The position numbers were made by a program, and so were the translations under genes. 64,000 nt of DNA from Sciurus carolinensis. Taxonomy: Eukaryota; Chordata; Mammalia; Rodentia; Sciuridae. This document shows, piece after piece, positions 33,190 through 44,559 of the stretch. The notes below the pieces were generated by a model. It saw only the letters and a list, made by a program, of their open reading frames with translations, was not told where the DNA came from and ran no database searches. Location: contig NC_062232.1 of assembly GCF_902686445.1 (NCBI RefSeq), forward strand, positions 91,498,932 through 91,562,931, written 5' to 3'. Within the stretch, counting starts at the first letter, position 1. The number at the start of each line of letters is the position of its first letter.

Positions 33190-33468
33190 GAAGATTAGTG
33201 ATTTTTAAATCTGAGGGTATATCGGACCCTACTGGGTGCTTGTTAAAACACAGAATGCAAAAAAAAGAAACATCATTACCCTATGTAAACGTAAAAAAAT
33301 AAATAAAAAAAAAAAAAACACAGAATGCTACATCACACCCCAGAATTTCTGATTCAATAGATCTGAAGTGAGTGGGATGTAATAATTTGCATTTCTAACA
33401 AGTTCTGAGGCGATGCTGATGCTATTGGTTCAGGGACTACACTTTAAGAACCATTACCTTCGATTAAC
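33190..33468. mobile_element. MER5A-like element split by a 56-bp insertion
   Basis: GGGTGCTTGTTAAAACACAG, CAGAATTTCTGATTCAATAG, TTTGCATTTCTAACAAGTTC and the CACTTTAAGAACCATTACC end follow MER5A order. The break is the micro-insertion at 33259-33314. Confidence 0.8.
33259..33314 (+). mobile_element. 56-bp L1-tail micro-insertion
   Basis: A run, then aacatcattaccctatgtaaa (20 of 22 bases like 4033-4054 of the L1 3' UTR here), then a long A-rich tail. Flanked by the perfect 14-bp TSD aaaacacagaatgc at 33245-33258 and 33315-33328. Confidence 0.75.
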
Positions 33469-33721
33469 AAGAACAACTAATTAGAGAAATCTGAGAAAAT
33501 GCTCACAACTGAAATTTAAAAGACTATGGGGAAAGCATGTAGTATATGCAGTGGGAACAGCACGGACTGGTCAGAAAACCAGAAGAGGTGGATTTCAGTG
33601 TTGGGGGTATCATATCTCTGTAAGCAGTGTCTGAAGCATAGTAAATACAGTTCTCCTGGTTCATTTGACTAGTGTTTCTCAAATTACACACTGCAGAACT
33701 CTATAAGATCTTAATAGTTGG

Positions 33722-33860
33722 TCTGGGGCTGTGGCTCAGTGGTAGAGCACTTGCCTAGCACGTGTGAGGCACTGGGTTCAATCCTCAGCACCACATATAA
33801 ATAAATAAATAAAAGTATTGTGTCCATCTACAACTAAAAATGCATAAAAATTTTAAAAAT
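33722..33860 (+). mobile_element. ID SINE, sense
   Basis: GGGGCTGTGGCTCAGTGGTAGAGC (A box) and GGGTTCAATCCTCAGC (B box), then ATAAATAAATAAA. TSD ttaatagtt on both sides. Confidence 0.93.
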
Positions 33861-33897
33861 GATGTTAATAGTTATTCAATGAGATAAAAAGGATCCA

Positions 33898-34010
33898 GGG
33901 GCTGGGGTTGTGGCTCAGTAGTACAGTGCATGCCTAGCATGTGTGAGGCACTGGGTTCAGTTTTCAGCACCACATATGAGTAAAAAATAAAATAAAGGTC
34001 CAACAACAAC

Positions 34011-34061
<51 letters not shown>
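33898..34061 (+). mobile_element. ID SINE, sense, with a (TA)n tail
   Basis: GGCTGGGGTTGTGGCTCAGTAG...GGGTTCAGTTTTCAGC, then a tail that has become (TA)n at 34013-34059. Perfect 12-bp TSD aaaaaggatcca at 33886-33897 and 34062-34073. Confidence 0.94.
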
Positions 34062-34062
<1 letters not shown>

Positions 34063-34073
34063 AAAAGGATCCA

Positions 34074-35004
34074 TAGTCAAAGAAGTTGGAATATTTTGAG
34101 TTAAATAAAATTGAAGAGAATTCTTTATTGAGAGACCTCTCAGAGCCTTTAAAATGCTACTAATGCACTACAAAGCTCCAAGGAAAGAAAGAATATGCAG
34201 TATTTTATTTATTTATGCAGACTGTTCAAGTTAAGTTGAGAAAGGATTCCTTATTAACCCCTGGCAAGCTTTCTGTAGACCATGGCTTGGGAAACCATTA
34301 TGTCCTGAATGCCAAAATATTTTATCAATGGATAGGACTGATTGTTAAAGTGGAAATTCTGCTACTTAGGTCTGTTGCAAGTTAACTTGCTCCCATGAAG
34401 ATGAGTATGACCGAAATTTATCATTCCTTAACAAGTAGTGGTATCCAGTAGCCTTAGCCAAAAAGAAAAAAAAAAGTCTCATGCAACCCATTTTTAAAAA
34501 TCTAGAATACAGCATGTCTTCAGGGCTGTCCAATCTTCAAACTCAGAAAGGTATAAAGTCTTATGTTGAATGTTTGGGAAAAAAGGGGAAAAAGGGAGGA
34601 AGAGAGGGAGGAAGGAAGGAAAAAAGAAACTCAGGTCACGGTTCCAACTGGAAAGAACAAACTGAGGAGTACAGACACATCCTGTGTTTATTTGATTCCT
34701 GGCTCTCAGAGAAAGTTTTGTTTCCCTAAGACACTGAGTCAGCTTGTTTGTTTACCACAGAGTATTGGAAGTGTGTTTTTACTCTCAATTAATCATTAGT
34801 TGCTTGCTTTTTTTCTCACTTGAACAAAATACAAACTCGAACTAATGGAGAAACATTGTAAGTTTTGTTTATCAGGATGCCATAAAATATCTACATTGAT
34901 ATATAGATCAAATACATGTTTGCATTAAGCGATTATTTGAAAAGAAACTGATGGGATTTAAGATTCAGTGAACATGCACTGAATACTTACAAGGCACAAA
35001 AATA
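34074..35004. other. Unassigned stretch with a purine tract
   Basis: A (GGAA/GGGA)-rich tract lies at about 34578-34625. No gene: the overlapping ORFs there are translations of the purine tract. Confidence 0.4.
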
Positions 35005-35300
35005 CAGATGCTCCTCAACTTATGATGGGGTTATGTCTCATTAAACTCACTGTTAGTGGAAAATATAAGTTGAAAAGGTTTTGAATACATACAACCTACT
35101 GAACACTGTAGCTTAGCAACACAGTACACTGTGGCTCCCTGCCACTGCCCATCATCATGAGTGAGTGTCTTAGTACATATTATAAGCCCCAGAAAAGATC
35201 AAACTTCAAAATCCAAAGTATGGTTTCTATTGAATTCATATTGCTTTTCACCATTGTAAAGTAGAAAAATTGAATCATCCTGGGTTGGGGACTGTATTCT
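35005..35300. mobile_element. Tigger-like MER element
   Basis: GATGCTCCTCAACTTATGATGGGGTTATGTC at the left and TCACCATTGTAAAGTAGAAAAATTGAATCATCC at the right. A second copy of the same family lies at 56985-57335. Confidence 0.75.
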
Positions 35301-37689
35301 AATAACTCTGATTACTTATTTGATTACAGAGAAGAATGGCCATGAGAACACCAGCACCACTTTTAACCAAAGTATTTTAGAAGTAACAACTCAGAAGTAG
35401 CTTTTTAATCTTTAATCTTGAAGTCGGATTTCAGGTATATCTGGAATCTATGTGAATCAAACATGTTCATGGGGTCTCAGGGGACTCCCTAGTGCTGTAG
35501 ACCCAAAAAGCACAGGGCTAAATAGAAGTCACACTTGCTGTCATATAGCAAAATAAAAATAACTCTGTTGAGTTTTTAGATCACGTCTAGCTTCAGAAGG
35601 GCTTGAGATGTATTGACTAAATTTTCTGGTCACTCTGGTCAAGTAGCTGATTAATCCAGTCAAACGACCTTATCAAGAAGTTGAAATTGGTTTTTCCCAT
35701 AAGGGCTTTCGAGAAAGAAACTTGAGTCTCCCTTGTAAGCCCTTCTTGTAGTATTACCCTCTTTCTCTGACTGTCGAAGGTTATTTACACTCCAGCTAAC
35801 CTCAGTAGTGAAGAGAAGCTGGTTGCCACTGTCCATGCCCACTTTTTGTCAACTGGAACAATGGCTATTCAGGGTAGACTCAACTTCAAAAGGAACATGG
35901 TTTATTCTGGGACTGGGAATGGAGACAATCATTTTGAAGCCCTTTCTATTTCCTTCCTTCCATGATTTTGAGTTATTTTTTATTGATCTGCAGTTTTTTA
36001 AAGGTATGTTGAAAACTCTGCTCTTGTGGGGTGCTTTTCAGTGTGTCTATTGAGCTTTTCTGGGCTTACTTTCATAGAATGAAATCCCCTTGTTTGGTTT
36101 TCTTCACATTTACACCAAGGCCGTGACTGTCCACTCACTCCATTCAGAATTACAATTGAATAGTGTGTTAAGAGTGCATGTGATTGTCACGTGGGCCCTG
36201 GAGTGCTGAATGCGTGGGTGAGTCTTTGTTTCCCCACCCATCATGCTCAGGCAAACCACAGCAGTCTATGGTGAGCATAGATTAATAAGCACTGACCCAG
36301 ACTGAACAGTTTTCTGATAAGTGCTACACTACTGATGCTTTCTCTTTTCTCTATGTTTTTTATAGTAACCACGATTTTCTCCATCATTGTTGCAACCTTT
36401 CAGTGCTTTTAATGTACAAATCTTGCAAACTCCTGTCTATGCCCTTTGCTCAGGCTATAACTCCATGAAAGTGGCAGAACCATTTTGGAGAATATCTTCT
36501 GTCATAATTTTCCCTTGGTCCTACCCTTTGCACCTTAAACGTCTGGTTGCTTCCATATATTCCCTCAAAAAAGAGGCATCCAATTTGTCTTTAGTTGAGA
36601 AGCCATCTATATACCAAAGTTATAACATGTGCATGAAAGGCGAGTAGTACTAGGACCAACAACCTAGTCATTGAACAATATCATCTCCCTTTTTTTTATT
36701 CATCCAGATGTTTTGTCATCATGCAGACATGGCTAATTTTTACCCATGATTTTGTCAAAGACTGAAAAAATATGAACGCTTTTGTGCTTTTCCTCTGATG
36801 AGCAGTTACCAATCAACTCTTTGTTCAGAAGAGAAAACAGATAATGTTTCATTTATAAATTCCGATAATATTGAATTAAAATAAAATGCCCGTGAAAGTA
36901 TATTTTACATTCTAATGAATCACGGATGAGTTTATTATGATCCATGCTTGTAGGAAAGAATGACAAATGAATTCATATTGATTGGACATTTAAAAAAATG
37001 TCTAAAAATGACAGTGGTACATTAAAGATCAGGCAATTATTCATCTATTGCCTCAAATATATGTGGAATAAAATGGGTCTGAAACCCAAAATGTAGAAAA
37101 AGATTTAAGAGTTCAACTTTCTGCCACAAATTTATAAGAAGCTAAGAGTTTACATTAATCCTTTCATAAGAGCTCATGCAATAGGGCATTTTGAATCTGC
37201 ATCAGTTTGGAAATTTATAGTCAGATAATTGGGCCTGGTATATAGATAGTACCCATGGTTTACAGCAAAGTGACTCAGCTGATGTACCAAAATATTGATC
37301 ACTTCAGCCCTCATAGGAACTAGGAGGGGCCTGGGGCAGTAAGGGCCTTTGGGTCTTAAAATATACTTTTCAATGTGCTCCATGAATTTAAAAATGCCAG
37401 GGAGCACTAAGGGAGCAGTAATGAAAAGAGCTGATAGTATGTGGATATGAGTTTAAGTGGTGAGCTGGGGTTGGGGGTTGTAGGCATATTGGAAAGCATA
37501 TGGCTGGAGATATTTACAGTGGATTCCAAGGCCTGGGTTTGACCTCCCCTTTAAAATTTCTTTAGACAGCGTGTGCTCAAAAGAACCTTGTCTCCCGGAT
37601 TCAGATCATATTTGTACCATTTTCACATTGCCACTTGGTTCTTGGTCCTGCCTCCCAACATCTCTGGAAAACAGGGAAGCAACAGAGAA
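35301..37689. other. Longest repeat-poor stretch (about 2.4 kb)
   Basis: No transposon recognised. Several short ORFs (35808-36053, 36387-36647, 37174-37407) have no domain. The AT-rich 36780-37080 part looks like conserved non-coding sequence, but that cannot be tested here. Confidence 0.4.
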
Positions 37690-37930
37690 CTTAAGAGGTC
37701 TGGCTGTGATGTCCAAGTGCTTGTGTTCAAATACTGGAATGATCACTAATTTGTTTGGCCATCTTGGACCAGTTGATTGACTTCCATGCGCCTCACTTTT
37801 CTTACCTATGCATTGAGCTAATAACAGTGTTTACCTCATAGCTCTTACAAGGAATAAATGAATGAAGGCAGGTAAAGTGCATATCCCAGCACCTGCCATA
37901 GAACAGGCACCCACTGCTCATTACAATTAT
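37690..37930 (+). repeat. MIR SINE, sense, diverged
   Basis: GCTTGTGTTCAAATACTGG...CATCTTGGACCAGTTGATTGACTTCC...GAATGAAGGCAGGTAAAGTGC. Confidence 0.7.
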
Positions 37931-38115
37931 TGAGCAATTGCTATGTGCCAGGAGCTTTATCTTCCTCCTTGATCCTCACAACAACCCCATGAGGCAGATA
38001 CTATTATTCCTCATCTCCATTTTACAGGTCAGTAATTCCAAGGTGACACAGTCAGGAGGAAGAGAAACCAGTCTTCAAACCCCTCTCCCCTTACTACAAA
38101 GGCCCATGCTTGTTG
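37925..38115 (-). repeat. MIR SINE, antisense, adjoining the previous MIR
   Basis: GAGCAATTGCTATGTGCCAGG...CTCACAACAACCCCATGAGGCAG...CATTTTACAGGTCAG. Confidence 0.85.
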
Positions 38116-39019
38116 ACTTATCATCACCCCAATCATGCTTCTGAAGTTTTGTCTGCCTCATTTAAAACTATGGCCAAGTCACACTGCTCTTGAAAAGGGG
38201 ATTCTTCTAGGAATCATACCTCTTGTTCCTTCATCCTCCTCTTGGCCTGCCCTGTGCCAAGACTGCCTTGCCATAAAGCTATACCCAGAGATATCAGAAA
38301 GCAAAGGACAAGAAGGCTGGCTGGAGGAATAGAAGGCTCAACCCCTTGCCAGCCCTCCCTCATGCATCAGATCATGGTGGATGACCCACTTAACCTTTCC
38401 GTGCTTCTGCCTCTTCAGCTGGAAAATGGAATCTGCAAACTGTGACACCAGGGTTGCTTCTTTGACATTTTATTTGGCCTCCAGGGAGAGCAGGCCATGC
38501 CTCTGTATGTCCACTCAGCATATGTGGAACAGTTAGGGGACTATGTTGCGTGCCAGTACTTCCAGATCTTGAGCTATTAGGTGGGGCCTCTCCATCAAGA
38601 ACAGTTGCAGGGTCAAAAAAATCTGCTTAGTTCAAAGGCTACTTCTTGGCAATTGTCAGGATGTAGGAAAACTTCTGGCAGGGAAGGTGAGGTGTGGGTG
38701 TGGGTTGCTTCAGGGGCTGCTTTGTTAGAATCAGCTGGAAAACTTTGGCATAGACTCAGCTATGGTTATTCTTCTTGGATTTTTCTAAAATTCTAGGGTG
38801 CCCCCACACCAGAGGAACTCCATCTTTATGGTACCTCTAGCCTAGTGAAGTGAATCAGGTGTTCTGCCTCAGGGTCCTTGTTAAGAATACCTTTGTGATC
38901 TGAATCACCAAACTGTGACTCCAAAAGACCTCAGTTTGTATCCTTTTTCTCTTCTCACCAAGATGGAAGATGGACTGTTTCCACTCCTCTCCCTCACCAA
39001 TAGCAGTGCCCAGTTTTGG
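38116..39019. other. Unassigned stretch
   Basis: A possible MER5 scrap lies at about 38850-38930 (CTTGTTAAGAATACC...GAATCACC). No gene support. Confidence 0.35.
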
Positions 39020-39225
39020 AGGGTATATCTTGTACCTGGCACTGTGCTAATTACTTTGCCTACCTTTTCTCATTAATCCTCACACAACCCTGTGAAGGAA
39101 GTATATTTTGTCACGCTTTTACAGAAAAGGATAGGGAAACTCAGAGTACAGAGATGACTTGCTGAAAGTCACACTATGTGGTAGAACCAGGACTCAAATA
39201 CAGGTCTAACTTTTGAGATGGTCTC
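39020..39225 (-). repeat. MIR SINE, antisense
   Basis: TACCTGGCACTGTGCTAATTACTTTGCC...ATCCTCACACAACCCTGTGAAGG...GAACCAGGACTCAAATACAGG. Confidence 0.88.
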
Positions 39226-39451
39226 TTTTTCACCTTGTTTCAATTACACAATCCCATGTAGGTCTAAAAGAGAAAGAAAGGTAAGGGAGGCAGAGGACAA
39301 TTTGCTTGTGACCTAAGGAGGTCCTGCAATCTCCAGGTAATGAGGATTCAATGGGTCTAGGTGAATTGCTCTAGGAGGGTAGCCTGCATGAATTTCCATG
39401 CTTCCTCCCCGTGGAGAGATTCTGGCCTTCTTCGCTACTGGCTACTGTAGC

Positions 39452-39655
39452 AATTTTTTTTTGTACTGGGGATTGAATGGGGTGCTTCACCACTGGGCCA
39501 TCCCTAACCCTTTCTAATATTTTATTTAGAGACAAGGTCTTGCCAAGTTGCTTTAGGGTCTCGCTAAGTTGCTGAGGCTGGCTTTGAACTCACGATCCTC
39601 CTGCCTCACCCTCCAGAGCCACTGGGATTATAGGTGTGTGCCACCACATCTGGCT
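39452..39655 (-). mobile_element. B1-ID dimeric SINE, antisense
   Basis: TGTACTGGGGATTGAATGGGG (ID complement), then AGAGACAAGGTCTTGC...CTGCCTCACCCTCC (B1 complement). Short TSD tgtag. Confidence 0.9.
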
Positions 39656-39959
39656 GTAGTGGAGGTCTTAAAAAGAGAGTCCCAGAGTACTTAGCTGCGG
39701 GTGGTTCCTACCATCAGGACCTATGGGAAAATTTAATCAAAGAACACTTTGGTCTTTCAAACAGAAAAGTACTATTGAAAGAACATAAGTGACTTGGATA
39801 CTTGTCATTTTCTGGTTATAGAATAGTTGAATGTTTTTCTTATAATTAGGAATCCTGATCTGGTCTGTTTGGTGCCCTCTCCACCCACCAGCACTGAGTC
39901 AAAGTGCTGGGCCTGGTGACCACTCTTAGTCATACATATTTGGTGTCTGAATTAATGGG

Positions 39960-40310
39960 TTCAAACCCAGATCTGACTATAATGTATGCTTTAATAATGC
40001 ATTATGAAAAATTTCAAACACATACAGAAGTCTATAGAATATTATACAGAATTCCTGTGTATCCATCACCCATATTCAACAGCCATCAAGATTTTTCTAT
40101 CTTTATCCATTCCCCTTTCTTTTTCTTTTATGTTTTGCCTGAGCATTCTAAAAGAAATCACAGGCATTATATCATTTACTTCTACATTCTCAGTATTCAC
40201 ATCAAAACAATTAAGGATATTTTTGTATATAATGACAATATTATTACCACCCCTAACCAAACTAACAGTAATTTCTTTAAACTCGTGCTTTTGAGCACAA
40301 CACTATAGTC
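39960..40310 (-). mobile_element. L1M 3'-end fragment, antisense
   Basis: AAATTTCAAACACATACAGAAG...CCTGTGTATCCATCACCC...ATCACAGGCATTATATCATTTAC...CCTAACCAAACTAACAG matches the antisense L1M tail. The ORFs across it are incidental. Confidence 0.75.
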
Positions 40311-40394
40311 CCTCCATGCTGCTGTTTTTTCCAGCCCCTAGTAGGAAGCATTCCTTGAACATCTGCTGTTGTATCTCCTCAGAGCGAGAATTGC

Positions 40395-40565
40395 AGTTTG
40401 AGGTACACTGGGTGCTCACAATGTGCCCTTTTAGGTAAGCAGGGGGCCAGACTCCCTTCTCTCTGCTTTACAAAGAGAACGGGAGACACAGAGCTATTAA
40501 GTGCCTTGCACAAGGTCACACAGTCAATTAGTGGGTGATGAATGGGACTCAAGTACCATGGCTGG
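40395..40565 (-). repeat. MIR SINE, antisense
   Basis: CTGGGTGCTCACAATGTGCCC...GAGACACAGAGCTATTAAGTGCCTTGCACAAGGTCACACAG. Confidence 0.8.
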
Positions 40566-40859
40566 GTCTATACAGTCCCAAACACAATTTGCAAGGAAAT
40601 TAAGTGAAGGGACTCCTGTCCTGGGGATGGTACTGCATGGTTTCTGTTGCTGTTGAAGTCACTGCCACTTAGCCTCAAGCAAATCCTTTCCCTGGGAAAG
40701 TCTGATAATGGTCCATTAGGACAGACTGATTGATGGAATCACTTGACTTCTATGTTTGTTTACCTCCATCTGACTGGATTGCAGCTGCTCCGTACAGGCA
40801 TGCCAGTGACATCCTGAGCTTTTCTCCTCTTTTTTCCTTGTTCCTGAAGCTGACTCTAG

Positions 40860-41700
40860 GGACCACATCTCTCACCCCTTTCTGGCCTTGGACTTAGGTA
40901 GAAGACTTCCAGAGTACCCATAGGTCATGAAAGGGCAAACACAAGAAGCAGCTGGACTAGCTTAGCTGCTTTTCTATTCTTGCTCCATTACCATTTCAAA
41001 GGGTTCTTAGGTGCTGGGCTCTCCTGAGTGTGACCTCCACATCTAATTCTACACACCTGCAATTCACTGATCTCCCACCCAAATTTCCCCCATAACACTC
41101 AGAGCCTTGCATCCCCAAATGGAAACTAGCTAGTGGAAAGAGAGAATCCTTGCTGTTGGCTAATGGACGTCTGATCAGTCTGAGCCCAACTCAGGAAACA
41201 TCACTGAGTATATAAGGGAGAAGGAATTCAGTGTAGGGAATTGGTTATACAGGGAATGACGAAGCTGCCATACCAAGAGGACAATGAAGTGACCTGGAGC
41301 TTAGTCATGGCAGGGAGCTGCTACTGCTACTACACTAGAACCTCTGGGCTGGGCCATTTGGTGGAAACTGGAGTCACAGTAACCTGGTCAGTAGTGCCAG
41401 AGTCACAAAAGAGACACAGTCACTGCTAGAGACAACACACGAGGCAGAGAGGGAAGGAGATAAATACCCTGGTTTCTCTTTTCTTGTCTTCTAATGTCCT
41501 ATTGGCCCAAACCAGAAGAGGCTGGGAAACAACCCTCAAGGGTCAATCTACCTCACCCTGCTTCTCTCCTGCAATAGACAGCAGAGAAAGGAAAAGAAAG
41601 AAATAGATGTGCAGGGCACACAGGCTTTGAGCCAGCAGAGATCTCTTCCCGCCCACCCCCAACATATTGGAATCTATCCTGGTATATCTGGAAACAATAC
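40860..41700. repeat. Old dispersed repeat, LTR-like; family unassigned
   Basis: GAATTGGTTATACAGGGAATGACGAAGCTGCC...CCATACCAAGAGGACAATGAAGTGACC and TGTCCTATTGGCCCAAACCAGAAG resemble a sequence repeated in many mammals. A TATATAAGG box at 41209-41217 lies about 30 bp before the GTGTAGGGAATTGG segment, as in an LTR promoter. Confidence 0.3.
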
Positions 41701-42189
41701 TTTGGCCCAAAGATATGATTCTAAAGCTGATGGGAAGAGTTTTAGGTATGAGGGTGTGGAGTGGAGCATGAACCTGCAAGTCTTACCATCTAGATTCCAC
41801 CACCGTTCTCTTTTTTTAATTTCCCTTGCTTGCTCCACCTGCCCCCATCACCACCATGCATAGGGAGAGTTCAACAAAGATAGTCAGACCATTTTGCTTT
41901 CTGGCAAGTTGTGATACATTCATTGGCTCCTGGTCTATGTGAAACCAACCTCGCCTGCAGGGCTACAGCTTGGCAGCAAAGCTCTGCAGGTGAACCTGCT
42001 GGCATCACAATCCAGAAAACATACCTCCTGATTCTTCAGGTGTTCTATGGGTTTGAATGTGTAGGTGAAGGAAGCTGCCTTGGAGGAGGAAAAGAAAGGA
42101 GCCAAACTATGTACTTTCCACACCTTATTTCATTTACTCTCCACAATTCCTCAAGGTGGTTTCCTTCTTGCCCATTTTCTTCAAATAAA
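41701..42189. other. Unassigned stretch
   Basis: Overlapping small ORFs at 41609-42195 lack recognisable features. Confidence 0.3.
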
Positions 42190-42300
42190 CTTTGAATTTT
42201 AGTAACAATTTTGGATCTACAGAGCAGTTACAAAGACAGTACAGAGAATTTCTGTGTGTCCTTTGCTTGGTTTCCCCCAATGTTAACATCTGTTAGATAA
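42190..42300 (-). mobile_element. L1M 3' fragment, antisense
   Basis: TTGGATCTACAGAGCAGTTACAAAGACAGTACAGAG...GTTTCCCCCAATGTTAAC. Confidence 0.6.
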
Positions 42301-42425
42301 CCATCTTATGTTCACTTTTACAAATGAGGAAACTGGGGCTCAGAGAGGTTAATTGACTTGCCAAAGATCACAAAGCTAGAACGAAATAGAAGAAACAAGC
42401 ATAAATCCAGGTGGATCTCATTGCA
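42301..42425 (-). repeat. MIR fragment, antisense
   Basis: CAAATGAGGAAACTGGGGCTCAGAGAGGTTAATTGACTTGCC. Confidence 0.8.
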
Positions 42426-42520
42426 TCACACAATATTGAATTATTTATTATATTATATTATATTATATTTTATATTAAACTCTTATTGTTATAATATTAT
42501 TATATTATCTCATTATATGG
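42426..42520. repeat. AT-rich (TTATA)n-like simple repeat
   Basis: TTATTTATTATATTATATTATATTATATTTTATATT and further ATTATTATATT units. Confidence 0.85.
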
Positions 42521-42829
42521 GAACTCACTCTCTAAGTTTGGAACTCTTCATCTTAGTTCTCGTTGAGTTGCAAGCACTATCAGAGAGCACTTCATCCACA
42601 GAGTCATAGAATATTAGCACTGAAAGGTACATCTGAGACCATTTAATTCAGGGAAGGCAAACAAGTTTCATTTCATTTGCCAAATTTAATTGAGCAATAG
42701 AAGTCATTTGGAAGCTGGTATCTAGAATGATTTTAGGTCTATGTCTTTGTTCATTAGGAAAGAATGCTGCGACTGATTATTGATTCCTGCCATGGATATT
42801 GAAGAGGAGAGTGATGGAACCCATGCTAC

Positions 42830-42960
42830 CCATTAGCCATCACCTGGCAAATCTCCTCATTTTACAGACAAGGTTTCTGCAAGGGGACAATGTCTTTGCC
42901 TCATTAGTGGTAGATCGAAGAACCAAATTTGGGCTCCTTATTCGCAGTCTCCTTTATAAT
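42830..42960 (-). repeat. MIR fragment, antisense
   Basis: CTCCTCATTTTACAGACAAGGTTTCTGCAAGGGG. Confidence 0.5.
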
Positions 42961-42961
42961 A

Positions 42962-43640
42962 GACTAATGATAACAATAATAATAATAATCACCATTTAAA
43001 AAGTGTTTACATGCTAAAAGACACTGTGCTAAGCACTTGCTGTTTTTGTATCTTACTGTTAATCCTCCCAACAACCTGGAAAAGTAGGTATTTTGTGTAA
43101 TGTACAAAGCTGCTCCCCCGACCTTTCCGGTGCAGCCATTTTCCCCACTTCCCAACCACTTGTCAGTCTGTGAGCATCCTAGCTAGCTACTGGTTCATAA
43201 GTCAGCTTGCAAGTATCCTTCTCCGATATTGGTCCTGTTAGCCCAGTGGAATTCAATTGCTTTACTGTAGCTACCCCGCCATCTTTCCTCATCTTTCTCT
43301 CTTTCCTCCTCACTTTCTCTATCCTCCTGGCTTTCCACTCTCTCTAGCGCACGCCCTTTCTCTTTCCTTTCTCTTTTCCTCTCATTTTCTCTCTTACCCT
43401 GCAGGGAGACACTCTGTTTGCTTAATAAATTCCCTTATGTGATTTCCCATGTTGGGCGTGGTTTCCGTGGGATCCCTTACATTTTGAACTCTTACTAATG
43501 CAGAAACCTAGGATAGGTGAAGTTCAAGACATACCCAAGGTCCATAGCGGGCAAGTGGTGAAGGTGGAATTTAAACTGAAGCTGGTCTGGCTTCAAAGTT
43601 TCAACTCTGGGCTCTCACTTCTTACAAGTACAACGTTGAA
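42962..43640 (-). repeat. MIR SINE split by a solo LTR
   Basis: The left arm 42962-43095 (ATTTAAAAAGTGTTTACATGC...CACTGTGCTAAGCACTTGC) and the right arm 43482-43640 (GTTCAAGACATACCCAAGGTCC...TTTAAACTGAAGCTGG) join into one antisense MIR when the LTR is removed. Confidence 0.8.
43096..43481 (+). mobile_element. Solo LTR of an endogenous retrovirus (386 bp)
   Basis: It begins TGTAATG and ends CTTACA (TG...CA, with 5-bp inverted tips TGTAA/TTACA). A pyrimidine-rich stretch fills 43280-43400, and AATAAA lies at 43424-43429, about 52 bp from the 3' end, as expected at an R/U5 boundary. A perfect 5-bp TSD, ttttg, flanks it (43091-43095 and 43482-43486). There is no second LTR and no gag, pol or env sequence, so recombination between two LTRs probably removed the provirus. 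The class is not decided: 5 bp would suit ERVL-type, but the sequence family is not recognised. Confidence 0.88.
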
Positions 43641-44559
43641 TTTGTACTTCCATCTATAGCATGTGTGGATGGTCCCACTGATTTGGTTAGGACAAAACTG
43701 AAATGGAAACCATTTTTGTGCTTACTAAGTTTCTAAAAAAGATTTGCTTGCAGGTCCTTACCTAGGTGACAGTGATTTCTTTGGGCTATTTTGTATTCAA
43801 TGTGTTAAAAATTGACATGTTAGGAGAGCTGACGTGAAAGGTGACCTGGTTCACTTACAAATAAATGATTAATATAACCTCATTGTGTCTCACACATGGG
43901 AGACTCAGAAAAACAACAAGTCAGACAATAAAATCCATGCTAGTATGAGACCATAGTGTGGGATGACCATGGATGAGTCAGGGAGAATCAGAAGATAATT
44001 AACTAAGAGAGAGTTCTATGGAGTCTAAAGATAATTAAAAAGCATTTCTTCTCTAACCTAAAAATATCTGACATTATTAGCAAAGGGGATGAATAGATAA
44101 GGGGAAGAGGTGAGTTAATTAGAATTATTAGATACAACATTTTAAAGAAATTGATAGGGATCAAATTTCAAAGGGAAGGCATTCAATTCAACCAACTTCA
44201 TTAGAACAATTCGACATTGATTAACGACATGATATATGTGTGGCTGTGGCCTACGTACTAAGGGAAGTTGTTAAGCTCCTATTCTCTTCCTTCCTGACAA
44301 TCTATTAAATAGATAACCAAGTTTTGGTAGGGTACCAAAGAATCTCTTATGCACAGATATGGGTGCACCTTATAAACTTGCAACTGTAAAATAGTATTCT
44401 GTGTCATCTTATACATGTTTTGCATGCCTGATATTACTGTCAAGCTAAATGTTCAAACAACACAGGAGTCTCAGTAATAGCAAATCCACTAATTATGTAC
44501 CTATATTCACTTCAGTTACCGAAACCAATCTAAACATAAGAAATTCTTTCCTTAGGGAC
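43641..44559. other. Unassigned stretch
   Basis: AT-rich. No gene or element recognised. Confidence 0.35.

Noticed and set aside
33722..33800. tRNA gene (A and B box, tRNA-like head)
   Set aside because: It is an ID SINE: same head at many places, A-rich tail, TSD, and no full cloverleaf or anticodon arm expected of a working tRNA.
39904..40308. 134-codon open frame
   Set aside because: Most of it reads antisense L1M 3' tail; no domain, no splice signals.
42426..42520. AT-rich tract as a replication origin or matrix attachment site
   Set aside because: Simple-sequence AT richness alone does not support either.
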